Shown: positions 36,227 to 45,023, numbered from the stretch's first letter. The stretch: DNA of 64,000 nt from Bacillus sp. OxB-1 (GCF_000829195.1 NZ_AP013294.1:1871001-1935000), one strand, 5' to 3'. Notes: a model not told the origin generated them from the letters alone. Numbers and translations are program-made.

Positions 36227-36949
36227 TCATTCGCCGAAAGCCATTTGGACTGCGCGACGGACATCGGGCTGCCAATGCTTCCATGTATGGTCCCCGTCGA
36301 ATTCCTCATAGTAATGAGGAATCCTTCTCCTTCCGATGACTTCATTCAGCTCCCGATTCGGCGTCAAGAAGTCCTGGATTCCATCCACTGTCGTCTTCAC
36401 TTCGGTTTCACCTTTCCCGATGACGTGATAGATGAAATAACAGGAAGGATCGTTCACCGCTTCAACGGCTTGCAGGACAGATTGGTCGACATAAGGGGAA
36501 TGAAGAAGCACTTTTCCGAATATATTAGGATACTTCAACGCGGTCAAAAGTGATATGGTCGCAGCGAGGGAATCCCCGATCAGTCCGCGGCGACCCCCGA
36601 TTTGGTCGGTCGGATAGTTGGCATCGATGTACGGGACCAATTCATGCGCAAGAAACCGGATATACGCTTGATGGCGGTCGCCTTCCGGATGATACATGCG
36701 TCGCCGCTCCGAAACGCTCTTATAAGGCACTCCGACAACAATTACATTTTCAATCTCGCCTTCATCCAGCAATTCATCCACGACACGCCCAATTCGGCCA
36801 TACTGGAAATAGTCTTTCCCGTCCGAAGCGATTAATACGGAATACGTGAAAAGCGGTGTGTAATTGTGGGGCAAGTGAATGAGCAATTGCATTTCCTCAT
36901 CCAATTCTTTACTGTATAATGTAATATCTTCAATCTTGCCATAATTCAT
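36227..36949 (-). CDS. yjcH: Esterase-family alpha/beta hydrolase YjcH
   Basis: A 240-residue putative esterase (esterase D/Fes-like). The nucleophile elbow appears as RRGLIGDSLAATISLL (Ser about residue 127) and the catalytic His as DGDHTWKHWQPDVRRA near the C-terminus. The acid residue is likely in the segment around KGETEVKTTVDG. No signal peptide, so cytoplasmic. AGGAGGAA on the minus strand precedes the ATG. Siderophore hydrolysis is known for relatives, but nothing here shows it. Confidence 0.9.
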   Translation of the reverse strand: MNYGKIEDITLYSKELDEEMQLLIHLPHNYTPLFTYSVLIASDGKDYFQYGRIGRVVDELLDEGEIENVIVVGVPYKSVSERRRMYHPEGDRHQAYIRFLAHELVPYIDANYPTDQIGGRRGLIGDSLAATISLLTALKYPNIFGKVLLHSPYVDQSVLQAVEAVNDPSCYFIYHVIGKGETEVKTTVDGIQDFLTPNRELNEVIGRRRIPHYYEEFDGDHTWKHWQPDVRRAVQMAFGE

Positions 36950-37058
36950 GTTCCATTCCTCCTAGTGAAAGCGATTCTATCGGGATTGTATCATAAAGGG
37001 TGGAGCAGGCATAATGGTCATATTGTGAGACGCATGACAAATAAAGGGGTTGACTACC

Positions 37059-37622
37059 ATGTTTGACACAACGAAGATCGTCCATTCAAAAGTGGTGACA
37101 GAAGCGACAAAACAGGCGTTGCTCCGCCGCGGAGTAACAGTGGAAGATATTGCAATGATCGTGTATGAAATGCAAATTCCTTACAACGCGGAATTGAAAA
37201 TGGAGGATTGCATCAATGCCGTGGAAAGCGTGCTGCGGAAACGGGAACTCCAGCACGCGATCTTAGTCGGCATCGAACTGGATGAGCTGGCGGAAAAAGG
37301 AATGCTCTCCGCGCCGCTCCAGCAAATCGTCGAAGCCGATGAAGGGCTTTTCGGGGTGGATGAAACGATTGCGCTAGGAGCCGTGTTTACATATGGTTCC
37401 ATTGCAGTGACGACTTTCGGACACCTGGATAAGAATAAAATCGGAATCATCAATGAGTTGGATACAAATAAAGGAAACGGCATCCACACATTCCTGGATG
37501 ATTTGATTGCAAGCGTCGCGGCATGCGCCGCCTCCCGGACCGCCCACCGGACACGCGACTTGCAGGAAGCGGAAGAGATGTTGCAAGACGTGGAACAGGA
37601 AGAAAAAGAAAAAGCGGATTGA
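37059..37622 (+). CDS. Phosphatidylglycerophosphatase A family protein (YutG-like)
   Basis: About 187 residues of the PgpA family, which removes phosphate from phosphatidylglycerol phosphate. Conserved blocks: IVYEMQIPYNAELKMEDCIN and TFGHLDKNKIGIINELDTN, with VAACAASRTAHRTRD near the end. The Firmicute YutG branch lacks the N-terminal membrane helices of E. coli PgpA, as here. ATG 37059 is chosen because AAAGGGG lies 9 bases upstream; TTG 37050 touches that site. Single gene with its own terminator. Confidence 0.82.
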   Translation: MFDTTKIVHSKVVTEATKQALLRRGVTVEDIAMIVYEMQIPYNAELKMEDCINAVESVLRKRELQHAILVGIELDELAEKGMLSAPLQQIVEADEGLFGVDETIALGAVFTYGSIAVTTFGHLDKNKIGIINELDTNKGNGIHTFLDDLIASVAACAASRTAHRTRDLQEAEEMLQDVEQEEKEKAD

Positions 37623-37630
37623 AAGTCGAT

Positions 37631-37672
37631 AGTCTGGAAAGGTGATACGGCTCCCCTTTTCAGGCTTTTTTT
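37631..37672 (+). terminator. Terminator of pgpA-like gene
   Basis: AGTCTGGAAAGG pairs with CCTTTTCAGGCT, followed by TTTTTTTG. Confidence 0.75.
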
Positions 37673-37767
37673 GTGTGATTACTAAATAAAAGAAACAAAA
37701 ATTAATTTATTTTAATTAAGTAGAATAGTGGAAGCAGTCGGACTATTATTCAATCTAAAAGATACAA

Positions 37768-37796
37768 TTGCTTATCTCGAATGTTGCAATTATAAT
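37768..37796 (+). promoter_or_regulatory. Promoter of glnQHMP
   Basis: TTGCTT, a 17-bp spacer and TATAAT (37791-37796), 52 bp upstream of glnQ. Confidence 0.75.
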
Positions 37797-37848
37797 AAAG
37801 TTACTTGGAATTGCGCGGATTCCGAAACGCTTAGAAAGGAGAGGGACC

Positions 37849-38577
37849 ATGATTTCATTTGAGAACGTAAATAAGTATTATGGAGATTTCCATGTACTTA
37901 AAGATATCAATTTGGGGATAAAAGACGGCGAAGTGGTCGTTGTCATCGGCCCATCCGGTTCCGGAAAAAGTACGTTGCTCCGCTGCATCAACAAATTGGA
38001 AACGATTACAGACGGAACTTTGGCCGTCAATGGAACGGTAGTCAATGCGAAAAGTACGGATATCAATAAATTGCGACGGAACATCGGAATGGTATTCCAG
38101 CACTTCAATCTGTACCCGCATAAGACGGTACTCGAAAACATCACACTTGCACCAATCAATGTTTTAAAGCAATCTTCGGAAGAAGCGAAGAAGACGGCAA
38201 TGTACTATTTGGAAAAAGTAGGGATTCCGGATAAGGCATCTTCATTTCCGTCCCAGCTATCCGGAGGACAGCAACAGCGCGTGGCGATTGCAAGAGGTTT
38301 GGCCATGAAGCCGGAGATCATGCTGTTTGACGAACCGACATCCGCACTGGATCCTGAAATGGTCGGTGAAGTGCTGGATGTTATGAAAGCGCTTGCGCAA
38401 GAAGGGATGACGATGGTCGTCGTCACGCATGAAATGGGATTCGCCAAGGAAGTGGGCGATCGAATCGTCTTTATGGACCAAGGACGCATTTTGGAAGAGG
38501 CAACACCGGCTGACTTTTTCGCAAGCCCGAAAGAAGAGCGGGCACGATTATTCCTCAGCCGTATTTTAAATCATTAA
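37849..38577 (+). CDS. glnQ: Glutamine-type amino acid ABC transporter ATPase
   Basis: A 242-residue ATPase. Walker [14 protein letters not shown] (about residues 34-46), signature [14 protein letters not shown] and Walker [16 protein letters not shown] are intact. The sequence is very close to B. subtilis GlnQ through the final [16 protein letters not shown] 37849 follows AAAGGAGAGGG. It heads a four-gene operon in the order of B. subtilis glnQHMP. Glutamine as substrate is by homology. Confidence 0.94.
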   Translation: MISFENVNKYYGDFHVLKDINLGIKDGEVVVVIGPSGSGKSTLLRCINKLETITDGTLAVNGTVVNAKSTDINKLRRNIGMVFQHFNLYPHKTVLENITLAPINVLKQSSEEAKKTAMYYLEKVGIPDKASSFPSQLSGGQQQRVAIARGLAMKPEIMLFDEPTSALDPEMVGEVLDVMKALAQEGMTMVVVTHEMGFAKEVGDRIVFMDQGRILEEATPADFFASPKEERARLFLSRILNH

Positions 38578-38598
38578 AAGTAAAAGGGGATGTTGGAA

Positions 38599-39459
38599 AT
38601 GTTGAAATCTAAAAAACTATTTATGCTTGCATTGACCGCCATTTTGTCAATCATTCTATTGGCAGCTTGCGGGACAAACAAGAATGGGGGAGGAAGCACT
38701 AGCGGCAGTGATTCGGGAAGTTCCGAAGGTTCAGGAACGACGGAAACTGCGGGCAATGCACTGGAAACGATTAAAGAACGGGATAAGCTGATTGTCGGAG
38801 TGAAATATGATACGAAATTATTCGGTTTGAAAAACCCATCTTCAGGTGAAGTGGAAGGATTCGATATTGATATCGCTAAACAATTGGCAAAATCAATCCT
38901 TGGGGATGAAAGCAAAATCGAATTGGTCGAAGTTACATCCAAAACGAGAATGCCTCTTTTGAATAAAGGGGATATCGATATGATTGTCGCAACAATGACA
39001 ATCACGGAAGAGCGTAAGAAAGAAGTTGACTTCACAGACGTTTATTTCGAAGCGGGGCAATCCCTCCTTGTTAAAAAGGGAAGTCCGATCAAAAGCATTG
39101 AAGATTTGAACTCGAAAACAACAGTACTGGCAGTTAAAGGTTCTACATCAACAGATAATATCCGGGAAATGGCTCCCGAAGCACCTGTTCTGGAATTTGA
39201 AAACTATGCAGAAGCGTTTACTGCACTGAAAGCCGGTCAAGGGGATACGTTGACAACAGATAACTCAATTCTTCTTGGAATGGCTTCCGAAGATAACAAT
39301 TATGAATTGGTTGGCGGCACATTTACAGATGAGCCTTATGGAATTGCCGTGAAAAAAGGCGAAACGGAATTATTGGATGCTTTGAACGCAGCGTTGAAAG
39401 AATTGAAGGAAAACGGCGAGTACGACAAAATCCACGACTCTTGGTTGAATGTAGAATAA
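38599..39459 (+). CDS. glnH: Glutamine-type ABC transporter binding lipoprotein
   Basis: About 286 residues. The signal peptide ends in the lipobox LLAAC, then a Gly/Ser-rich linker and an SBP_bac_3 domain (DKLIVGVKYDTKLFGLKNP, VEGFDIDIAKQLAKSILGD, KGDIDMIVATMTITEERKK). ATG 38599 is 9 bases after AAAAGGGG; ATG 38590 abuts that site. A 30-base hairpin (39488-39517) follows before the permease genes, probably raising binding-protein mRNA. Confidence 0.93.
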   Translation: MLKSKKLFMLALTAILSIILLAACGTNKNGGGSTSGSDSGSSEGSGTTETAGNALETIKERDKLIVGVKYDTKLFGLKNPSSGEVEGFDIDIAKQLAKSILGDESKIELVEVTSKTRMPLLNKGDIDMIVATMTITEERKKEVDFTDVYFEAGQSLLVKKGSPIKSIEDLNSKTTVLAVKGSTSTDNIREMAPEAPVLEFENYAEAFTALKAGQGDTLTTDNSILLGMASEDNNYELVGGTFTDEPYGIAVKKGETELLDALNAALKELKENGEYDKIHDSWLNVE

Positions 39460-39487
39460 TTCTGCCAGTCAAACAATACAATTGATG

Positions 39488-39517
39488 ATCAGGATGGGCG
39501 ATATTGCTCATCCTGAT
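39488..39517 (+). other. Intercistronic hairpin after glnH
   Basis: ATCAGGATG pairs with CATCCTGAT around a 12-base loop with no T tract. It is placed like the oppA-oppB hairpin, so mRNA stabilisation of the binding-protein gene is a likely role. Confidence 0.55.
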
Positions 39518-39541
39518 TAAGTTAAGTGAGGTGGAATACGA

Positions 39542-40192
39542 TTGGACTTTTCAATTCTGACAAATTATATAGGTATGTTCATAGAAGGCTTTAAGGTGAC
39601 GCTCATTGCAAGTTTAATAGCACTCGTGGCGAGCTTCATCATCGGGGCAATCATCGCAGTCATGCGAATCACAACGATTGCGCCATTGCGTTGGTTCGGC
39701 GCCGCCTATACGGAATTTTTCCGGAACATTCCGCTTGTCATTATTGCGTTTTTCTTTTTTATCGGAACTCCGACACTAGGCATACGTTTTTCCGGGTTGA
39801 CAGCAGGAACAATCGCCTTATCGGTCTATACATCTGCTTTCATCGCAGAGGCGATCCGATCAGGTATCCTGTCGGTCCCGAAAGGACAGTTGGAGGCGGC
39901 CCGTTCATCCGGCTTGACGTATATCCAAGCAATGCGCATGATCATCTTGCCCCAGGCAATCAAAATTGTAATCCCGCCGATCGGAAACCAATTCATCAAC
40001 TTAGTTAAAAACTCATCCATTCTGGCATTGATTGCAGGTGGGGATCTAATGTATCAGGCGGATTTGATTTCCTCGAAGACATATATCGTATTTGATGTAT
40101 ATATTTTTGTTGCGTTATTCTATTTAGTTATTACGATTCCATTGAGTTTAGGCGTGAACTATTTAGAGAAACGCCTGGCCAATAGCCATTAA
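39542..40192 (+). CDS. glnM: Glutamine-type ABC transporter permease
   Basis: A 216-residue HisM/GlnP-type permease with about five membrane segments. The family block RWFGAAYTEFFRNIPLVIIAF is present, as is the EAA loop PKGQLEAARSSGLTYIQAMR (about residues 117-136). TTG start behind GAGGTGG. The next permease begins 10 bp after the stop. Confidence 0.92.
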   Translation: MDFSILTNYIGMFIEGFKVTLIASLIALVASFIIGAIIAVMRITTIAPLRWFGAAYTEFFRNIPLVIIAFFFFIGTPTLGIRFSGLTAGTIALSVYTSAFIAEAIRSGILSVPKGQLEAARSSGLTYIQAMRMIILPQAIKIVIPPIGNQFINLVKNSSILALIAGGDLMYQADLISSKTYIVFDVYIFVALFYLVITIPLSLGVNYLEKRLANSH

Positions 40193-40201
40193 GGAGGTGT
40201 C

Positions 40202-40855
40202 ATGATGGATTTCATCGGAGCGTTTTCTCCAGACAACTTGAAGTTTTTGATGGAAGGCTTCATGGTAACACTAAAAGTGGCATTCATTTCTATTATCTTC
40301 AGTTTTATCATCGGTGGATTGGTCGGTACGTTGCGTTATTCGAAGATTCCGGTTTTATCTCAAGTGTTGGCCGTAGTCGTCGAAACGATCCGGAACTTGC
40401 CGCTCCTCCTTATCATCCTTTTCACGTATTTGGCGCTTCCCGAAGTGGGGATCAATTTAAGCATCACCGTTTCGGCTATCGTCGCACTGACCGTATTCGA
40501 GTCGGCCATGATTGCGGAAATCGTTCGTGGGGGTCTCAATTCGATTGAGAAAGGCCAAATGGAAGCAGCCCGTTCCTCGGGACTTACATATGTCCAATCA
40601 TTACGGACAGTCATCTTACCGCAAGCGCTGCGACGGATGGTTCCGAACTTGGTGAGCCAGTTCATATCTTTGCTGAAGGATACGTCGCTCGCTATTATTA
40701 TCGCCCTGCCTGAACTACTGCACCATGCGAAAATCATCCAAGGGCAAAGTGCGAAATACGTCGTACCGATTTTCTTACTCATTTCCCTGATGTACTTCGT
40801 CGTCAACTACGCCCTCTCCATCTTGGCCAAACGCCTCGAACTGAAGCGGGCTTAG
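40202..40855 (+). CDS. glnP: Glutamine-type ABC transporter permease
   Basis: A 217-residue partner of the previous gene, with ETIRNLPLLLIILFTYLALP and the EAA loop EKGQMEAARSSGLTYVQSLR. ATG-ATG start behind GGAGGTG. Last gene of glnQHMP; a strong terminator follows. Its C-terminus (ALSILAKRLELKRA) is complete. Confidence 0.92.
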   Translation: MMDFIGAFSPDNLKFLMEGFMVTLKVAFISIIFSFIIGGLVGTLRYSKIPVLSQVLAVVVETIRNLPLLLIILFTYLALPEVGINLSITVSAIVALTVFESAMIAEIVRGGLNSIEKGQMEAARSSGLTYVQSLRTVILPQALRRMVPNLVSQFISLLKDTSLAIIIALPELLHHAKIIQGQSAKYVVPIFLLISLMYFVVNYALSILAKRLELKRA

Positions 40856-40861
40856 CACCGG

Positions 40862-40900
40862 AAACCTGGATTCTCCTTATTCGAGATTCAGGTTTTTTTG
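40862..40900 (+). terminator. Terminator of glnQHMP
   Basis: AACCTGGATTCTC pairs with GAGATTCAGGTT and runs into TTTTTTTG. Confidence 0.88.
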
Positions 40901-40987
40901 TTTGGGTGGAATGAAAGGCAGGCTCCCGACACGCATTAGGGACAGGGGGCTTCGGAGCTTAGGTGATCATGGTCTGGGGGCGTGGGG

Positions 40988-41147
40988 ACGCTCATATTTT
41001 TGTACAGGCGCTCATAAAATAGGTTTTGCGCCCATATCTCCCGCCGGGCGCTCATAAATCTAGACGTGCGCCCATATTGCGCTGCAGCCGCCCATAACTG
41101 CGGAAATGCGCTCATAAAGTAGGTAAGTGGATCATATTCAGCTAGAC
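40988..41147. repeat. Exact 20-bp periodic array, core GCGCYCATAW (array D)
   Basis: Eight consecutive units start at 40988, 41008, 41028, 41048, 41068, 41088, 41108 and 41128, exactly 20 bp apart. The first ten bases of each are near GCG(C/T)(C/T)CATA(A/T); the other ten vary. It lies between the glnP terminator and the tRNA-Val promoter. Confidence 0.92.
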
Positions 41148-41215
41148 TAAATAATGACCTTAACCAGTTTCATCAATAAATTAATACAGAAACAAAAAAA
41201 CTTTTTCAAAAAGTG

Positions 41216-41243
41216 TTGACTTCCCTTGCAGACTTGCTATAAT
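41216..41243 (+). promoter_or_regulatory. Promoter of tRNA-Val
   Basis: TTGACT, a 16-bp spacer and TATAAT (41238-41243) lie 37 bp before the tRNA. Confidence 0.85.
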
Positions 41244-41280
41244 AGTAATTGTCCGACAGAGACAACAAATATTTTCTCCC

Positions 41281-41353
41281 GATTCCGTAGCTCAGCTGGG
41301 AGAGCGCTACCTTGACAGGGTAGAGGTCGCTGGTTCGAGCCCAGTCGGAATCA
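41281..41353 (+). tRNA. tRNA-Val (GAC)
   Basis: A full cloverleaf can be drawn: acceptor GATTCCG/CGGAATC with discriminator A, D arm AGCTCAGCTGGGAGAGC, anticodon stem CTACC/GGTAG around loop TTGACAG (anticodon GAC) and T arm GCTGGTTCGAGCCCAGT. CCA is not encoded. It has its own promoter and a terminator. Confidence 0.95.
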
Positions 41354-41407
41354 TTAGGTGCCAAACCTATTGGGACAACCGTCGGAACAACGGTTGAGCC
41401 CGCATAA

Positions 41408-41447
41408 ACAGTCCTATTAGGCCGGATGCCTAGGGGCTGTTTTTTTA
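41408..41447 (+). terminator. Terminator of tRNA-Val
   Basis: CAGTCCTATTAGGC pairs with GCCTAGGGGCTG, followed by TTTTTTTA. A degenerate copy follows the tRNA fragment at 44214. Confidence 0.85.
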
Positions 41448-41768
41448 TGTTTAGTGACCAACGTGTGACCAATTTTTTAAAAATGCCAAAATCACAGTAA
41501 ATCCCTGAAAACATCACACGCTTTTTCTTCATCTTTTTCGGTGATACAGACGAATAGCATGACCTCTTCAGCAATGCTTCAGGAAACAAAGGTTGCTGCC
41601 AAACGCTACGCTTTTTGGCGCAAAAGACGTTTAATTTTGACTCCATAAGTTTTTTTTCGCTTGAATAGCTTCTTAATAAAAAATTTACCGACTTCCGAAG
41701 AAAAATTGATAAACTAAAAAACGCTATATTGACAGAAAATTTATATTTCTTTATGATATACATATCAT
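41448..41768. other. AT-rich stretch with no supported feature
   Basis: About 320 bp between the tRNA terminator and the second IS copy. Frames are open on the minus strand, but none has a ribosome site or resembles a known family, and the longest runs antisense through the tRNA. Its low GC sets off the accessory region that follows. Confidence 0.4.
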
Positions 41769-43168
41769 CACTAGCGTTGCATGAATATTAATTAAATATT
41801 CAGTCACCATTCTATCTTTATTTTTGCCAAAAAGGGAAGCACCTGAATAAAGGTAGCGCTGTCCATTTGGTAAGTTTATACAGTTATCCATAAGTGACGG
41901 GTCAGCAGGGATCGTTACGGTATGCTTCCACTCCTGATTCTACGAAGCCAATACCGGGACGACTCCCATAGATTAGCGGCTAGAATACGTGAAATCGCCA
42001 AGATGGATTTCCTGCTGTTTGTTTCCGATTGAATCAGGACGTTCAGACAATAGGCAATCAGAGCCAGATAAATCTGGTTTTTCACAGCGTATTCACTTTG
42101 ACCGTAGAAATGCTTGATCTTCACGTGCTGCTTGAGCCACTTGAAGAACAATTCGATGGCCCAGCGAGAACGGTAGATTTCGCTGATTTCCTCCGCGGAA
42201 ATGTCGAAACGATTGGTGATCAGCCGCAATTCGCCCCCCTTGCCATCAGGGATGACAAGGATTCGGAAAACGTTCTCCGTACAGTTCGGATTGGCGCCTA
42301 CGAACGCCATCGTGTCGGAAAGGGCATCACTCCCTTCCGGAAGGGAGAATGTGTGGATGGGATGCAGAACGGCATTCTTCTTCAACCGACAGACGAAGAA
42401 AAGCCCATCGTCCGTGAAGCGGTCAAACCGTTCATAATCCACATACCCGCGGTCGAAAACATACATGGCCTCCTTGTCGTCAACAAGCACTTCGAGTTGA
42501 TTACGGTCGTGCTCCTTGGCGTTCGTGATGACCTCTTTGTCGGGGTAATGAGTGCCGTTTTCATCGAACACCAAGCGTATATGCAGCTTTACGCCGGCCT
42601 TGGTCTCCCGGAATTCGGCCCATTTAAAATGGTTTACGTTCAACGGGATCGTTGTGGAGTCGATGATTTTCAGGAGCAACCCCTTTTTGGGCGAAAGTTT
42701 TTGTACAGCGATCTGACTAACCAGTTGCATGAAAAGATTCGACAGAACCGTTGGATCCAACCGATTATTCTTTCTGGAAAGCTGCGACACACTGATGGAA
42801 TCCACGCCGATCGCCCGTTGGAAATCCCGGTTTGTCAGCGCTGCTTCCAGTGCGTGCAGGCTGTCTGACTCCATTAATTGAGCATACAGCATGAGAAGTG
42901 TGTAAGCTTGCGTCGTTAACTTCTTTGTATACCGGTCTTGCCCATGTATGGTCACAATTTCGTTGAATTTCTCAAAATCAATGGCATTCAGCCATTTACC
43001 AAATGAAGTTTTTCGTGTATTCTTGTCCATGAGTTGGTCCTTTGTATTGGATTTGGACAGGAACTACCTGTACCTTCCATTATAAAGGACTTTTTCTTTT
43101 GGATTCCTTAGATTTTTGAAGGTTTTATGAATTCCTAATCTTCAAAAGATATTAATGCAACACTAGTG
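41769..43168 (-). mobile_element. IS4-family insertion sequence, copy 2 (inverted)
   Basis: The same 1400-bp element as at 8196-9595, in opposite orientation, with ends CACTAGCGTTGC and GCAACACTAGTG. It is flanked by a perfect 9-bp target duplication ACATATCAT (41760-41768 and 43169-43177). The target is unrelated to that of copy 1, so the two copies are separate insertions. Confidence 0.95.
41915..43030 (-). CDS. IS4-family transposase, copy 2
   Basis: The predicted 371-residue protein is identical to the one at 8334-9449, with all three catalytic regions (IIDSTTIPLN, YVFDRGYVDYERF, YRSRWAIELFFKW) intact. Identity between copies points to recent spread in this genome. Confidence 0.95.
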   Translation of the reverse strand: MDKNTRKTSFGKWLNAIDFEKFNEIVTIHGQDRYTKKLTTQAYTLLMLYAQLMESDSLHALEAALTNRDFQRAIGVDSISVSQLSRKNNRLDPTVLSNLFMQLVSQIAVQKLSPKKGLLLKIIDSTTIPLNVNHFKWAEFRETKAGVKLHIRLVFDENGTHYPDKEVITNAKEHDRNQLEVLVDDKEAMYVFDRGYVDYERFDRFTDDGLFFVCRLKKNAVLHPIHTFSLPEGSDALSDTMAFVGANPNCTENVFRILVIPDGKGGELRLITNRFDISAEEISEIYRSRWAIELFFKWLKQHVKIKHFYGQSEYAVKNQIYLALIAYCLNVLIQSETNSRKSILAISRILAANLWESSRYWLRRIRSGSIP

Positions 43169-43225
43169 ACATATCATGTGTATGAATTTTGCAACGCTAA
43201 ACTATTTGAAAAAAGGGGTGTTTGT

Positions 43226-44014
43226 ATGGAGTTTTTGTCATGTAGACAATCAGGGGATATAGCGTACATTACATTAGAAAACCTGAAAGAATTTAACACG
43301 TTATCATTGCAACTGATGGAAGAGTTTGATCAGTTACTCCAAGAATTAGCTATAAAGCGCGAAGCGAAAGTGATCATTATTGAAGGTTCTCAAAAGGCTT
43401 TTAGTGCGGGTCATAGTTTAAGAGAAATAAAAACGAGAACGGAAAATGAAGTATTAGCCTTGTTCCAAGTATGCCAGCAACTTATGAAACGAATAAGAGA
43501 GATTCCGCAAATTGTTATTTCGAAAGTGGAAGGTGTTGCGGTTGCAGCAGGTTGTCAACTTGTTGCAGCAAGTGATTTAGCGGTTGCCAGTGAGGGAGCA
43601 CGTTTTGCAGTTCCAGGTATTAACAGTGGACTATTTTGTAGTACACCAGCCGTGTTTTTAAGTCGAAATATCGGACGAAAGAAAGCGGCAGAATTATTAT
43701 TTACAGGTAATCTTATGTCAGCAGAGGAAGCGAAAGCAGAGGGGTTAGTCAATAAAGTCGTTCCAGTTGAAAATTTGGATGACGAAACGGACAAGCTAGC
43801 GAAAGCCATTACAAAACAAAGCTTGAACATAATTGAATTAGGTAAAAGACAATTTTACCAGCAACTCAATATGGAAGATTTTCAAGCGTTGAATTATTCA
43901 ACTGAAGTTATTGCTTTAAATACGAAACACCCAGATGCAGTAGAAGGAATTAGTGCTTTTCTTGAAAAAAGAACACCAGAATGGAACGATAAACCGAAAC
44001 AAGAAATAAAATAA
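43226..44014 (+). CDS. Enoyl-CoA hydratase/isomerase family protein
   Basis: About 262 residues, crotonase fold. The oxyanion-hole blocks are AFSAGHSLREIK (about residue 59) and GVAVAAGCQLVAASDLAVAS (about 105), with LFTGNLMSAEEAKAEGLVNK behind. The first catalytic Glu position of true hydratases (GGGCEL) reads AGCQL here, as in ECHDC3-like members, so hydratase activity is uncertain. ATG 43226 follows AAAAAGGGG. Codon use is much more AT-rich than in flanking housekeeping genes, indicating transfer. The IS ends 57 bp upstream and has replaced its native upstream region. Confidence 0.85.
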   Translation: MEFLSCRQSGDIAYITLENLKEFNTLSLQLMEEFDQLLQELAIKREAKVIIIEGSQKAFSAGHSLREIKTRTENEVLALFQVCQQLMKRIREIPQIVISKVEGVAVAAGCQLVAASDLAVASEGARFAVPGINSGLFCSTPAVFLSRNIGRKKAAELLFTGNLMSAEEAKAEGLVNKVVPVENLDDETDKLAKAITKQSLNIIELGKRQFYQQLNMEDFQALNYSTEVIALNTKHPDAVEGISAFLEKRTPEWNDKPKQEIK

Positions 44015-44138
44015 TGGTTTTGCTAAGGAATCTCATTAAATGGGAAACAGTTCAGATATGAATTGTTGTTAAAATTCATTGTATGGGATTGGAAAACATT
44101 ATGTCAGATAGTACTGGAATTTAATGCGCGCACGACAT

Positions 44139-44183
44139 TTTGACAAGGTAGAGGTCGCTGGTTCAAGACAAGTTGAAATCATA
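44139..44183 (+). pseudogene. Degenerate 3' fragment of tRNA-Val
   Basis: TTGACAAGGTAGAGGTCGCT then GGTTCAAGACAAGTTGAAATCAT aligns with the anticodon-to-3'-end part of the tRNA at 41281-41353, with several changes that would break the T arm and acceptor stem. The copy continues downstream into a matching GTCGGAACAAC and terminator. The 5' half is not recognisable. Confidence 0.85.
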
Positions 44184-44213
44184 GCAAGGTTGTCGGAACA
44201 ACCTTTTCTGAAG

Positions 44214-44249
44214 ACAGTCATTAGGCGAGATGCCTAGAGGCTGTTTTTT
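44214..44249 (+). terminator. Degenerate copy of the tRNA-Val terminator
   Basis: ACAGTCATTAGGC and GCCTAGAGGCTGT with TTTTTT parallel the terminator at 41408-41447. Confidence 0.75.
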
Positions 44250-44282
44250 CATTAACGCCCCTAGTAGTTTTAGCACCCTACT

Positions 44283-44417
44283 TTACGAGTGATCAGGGGT
44301 TTTAAGTTTTTTGTATGCCAATGGAGTCATATTCATCAGCTTTCGGAATGTGGCAATAAAATAGCTTGTACTGTTAAATCCCACTTGATAGGCGACCTCT
44401 GTGACATTGGATTCTGG
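44283..44417 (-). pseudogene. C-terminal fragment of an AraC-family regulator
   Basis: Read on the minus strand, 44 codons give PESNVTEVAYQVGFNSTSY then FIATFRKLMNMTPLAYKK and end at TAA. This is the second helix-turn-helix of an AraC-family regulator. Everything upstream of it, including the start and ligand domain, is missing: the DNA instead joins the EamA remnant. Confidence 0.85.
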
Positions 44418-44426
44418 TTGTTGTAG

Positions 44427-44866
44427 TTATCTGTGCCATCCCCTGCCATCGTTTGGGGTGTTTTATCTGGTATAGCTTTAGCTTTTTATACTTTATATGT
44501 CGTTCCATTACTGAAACAATTCGACTCACTTGTCATTGTCGGTTGGGCAATGATTATCGGTAGTTTTGCATTAAGTTTTATTCATCCACCTTGGATTTTA
44601 CAAGCTTGCCGATAGAAGCGTATTTATACTTAATATTCGTTATACTATTTGGTACAATGATTGCATTCTGGTTTTATATGGAAAGTTTACAAAGTCTTTC
44701 ACCTAAAGAAACAAGCCTTTTAGGCAGTTTAGAACCACTAGCAGCTGTTCTAACAACAGTCTTTTGGTTAAGAGAACCATTTGGGTTGTTTCAATGGGTT
44801 GGTACCGCTTGTATTATTGCAATGATTTTATTTTTGGCATTGAAAAAGACTCCTTCAAATAATTAA
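44427..44866 (+). pseudogene. Broken EamA/DMT-family transporter
   Basis: Only the second EamA repeat remains. Residues [20 protein letters not shown] through [13 protein letters not shown] are in one frame; the rest ([40 protein letters not shown]) is in another after a frameshift near 44600. A stop lies just upstream in frame, so the N-terminal half is gone. The junction with the AraC fragment marks an old deletion or recombination point. Confidence 0.85.
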
Positions 44867-45023
44867 ATTTAAAAAATTGAAAACCTATCAGAGTTGACTA
44901 TATAGAACGAATATTTTTTTATTTAACGGGCATTGATAGTTGGGAAATAGTGGACCCTTCACTGTTCCTCTTTTTAATGAAGTGATAGGAGCTTAGTGAA
45001 TAAAATAGTGAAGGGAGACTTTT

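Noticed and set aside
41206..41763. A 185-codon minus-strand frame
   Set aside because: It runs antisense through the tRNA-Val gene and its terminator, has no ribosome site and resembles no family. I also looked for an integrase remnant here and saw none.
42029..42868. A 279-codon frame opposite the IS transposase (also at 8496-9335)
   Set aside because: It is the antisense shadow of the transposase gene and is present in both IS copies for that reason only.
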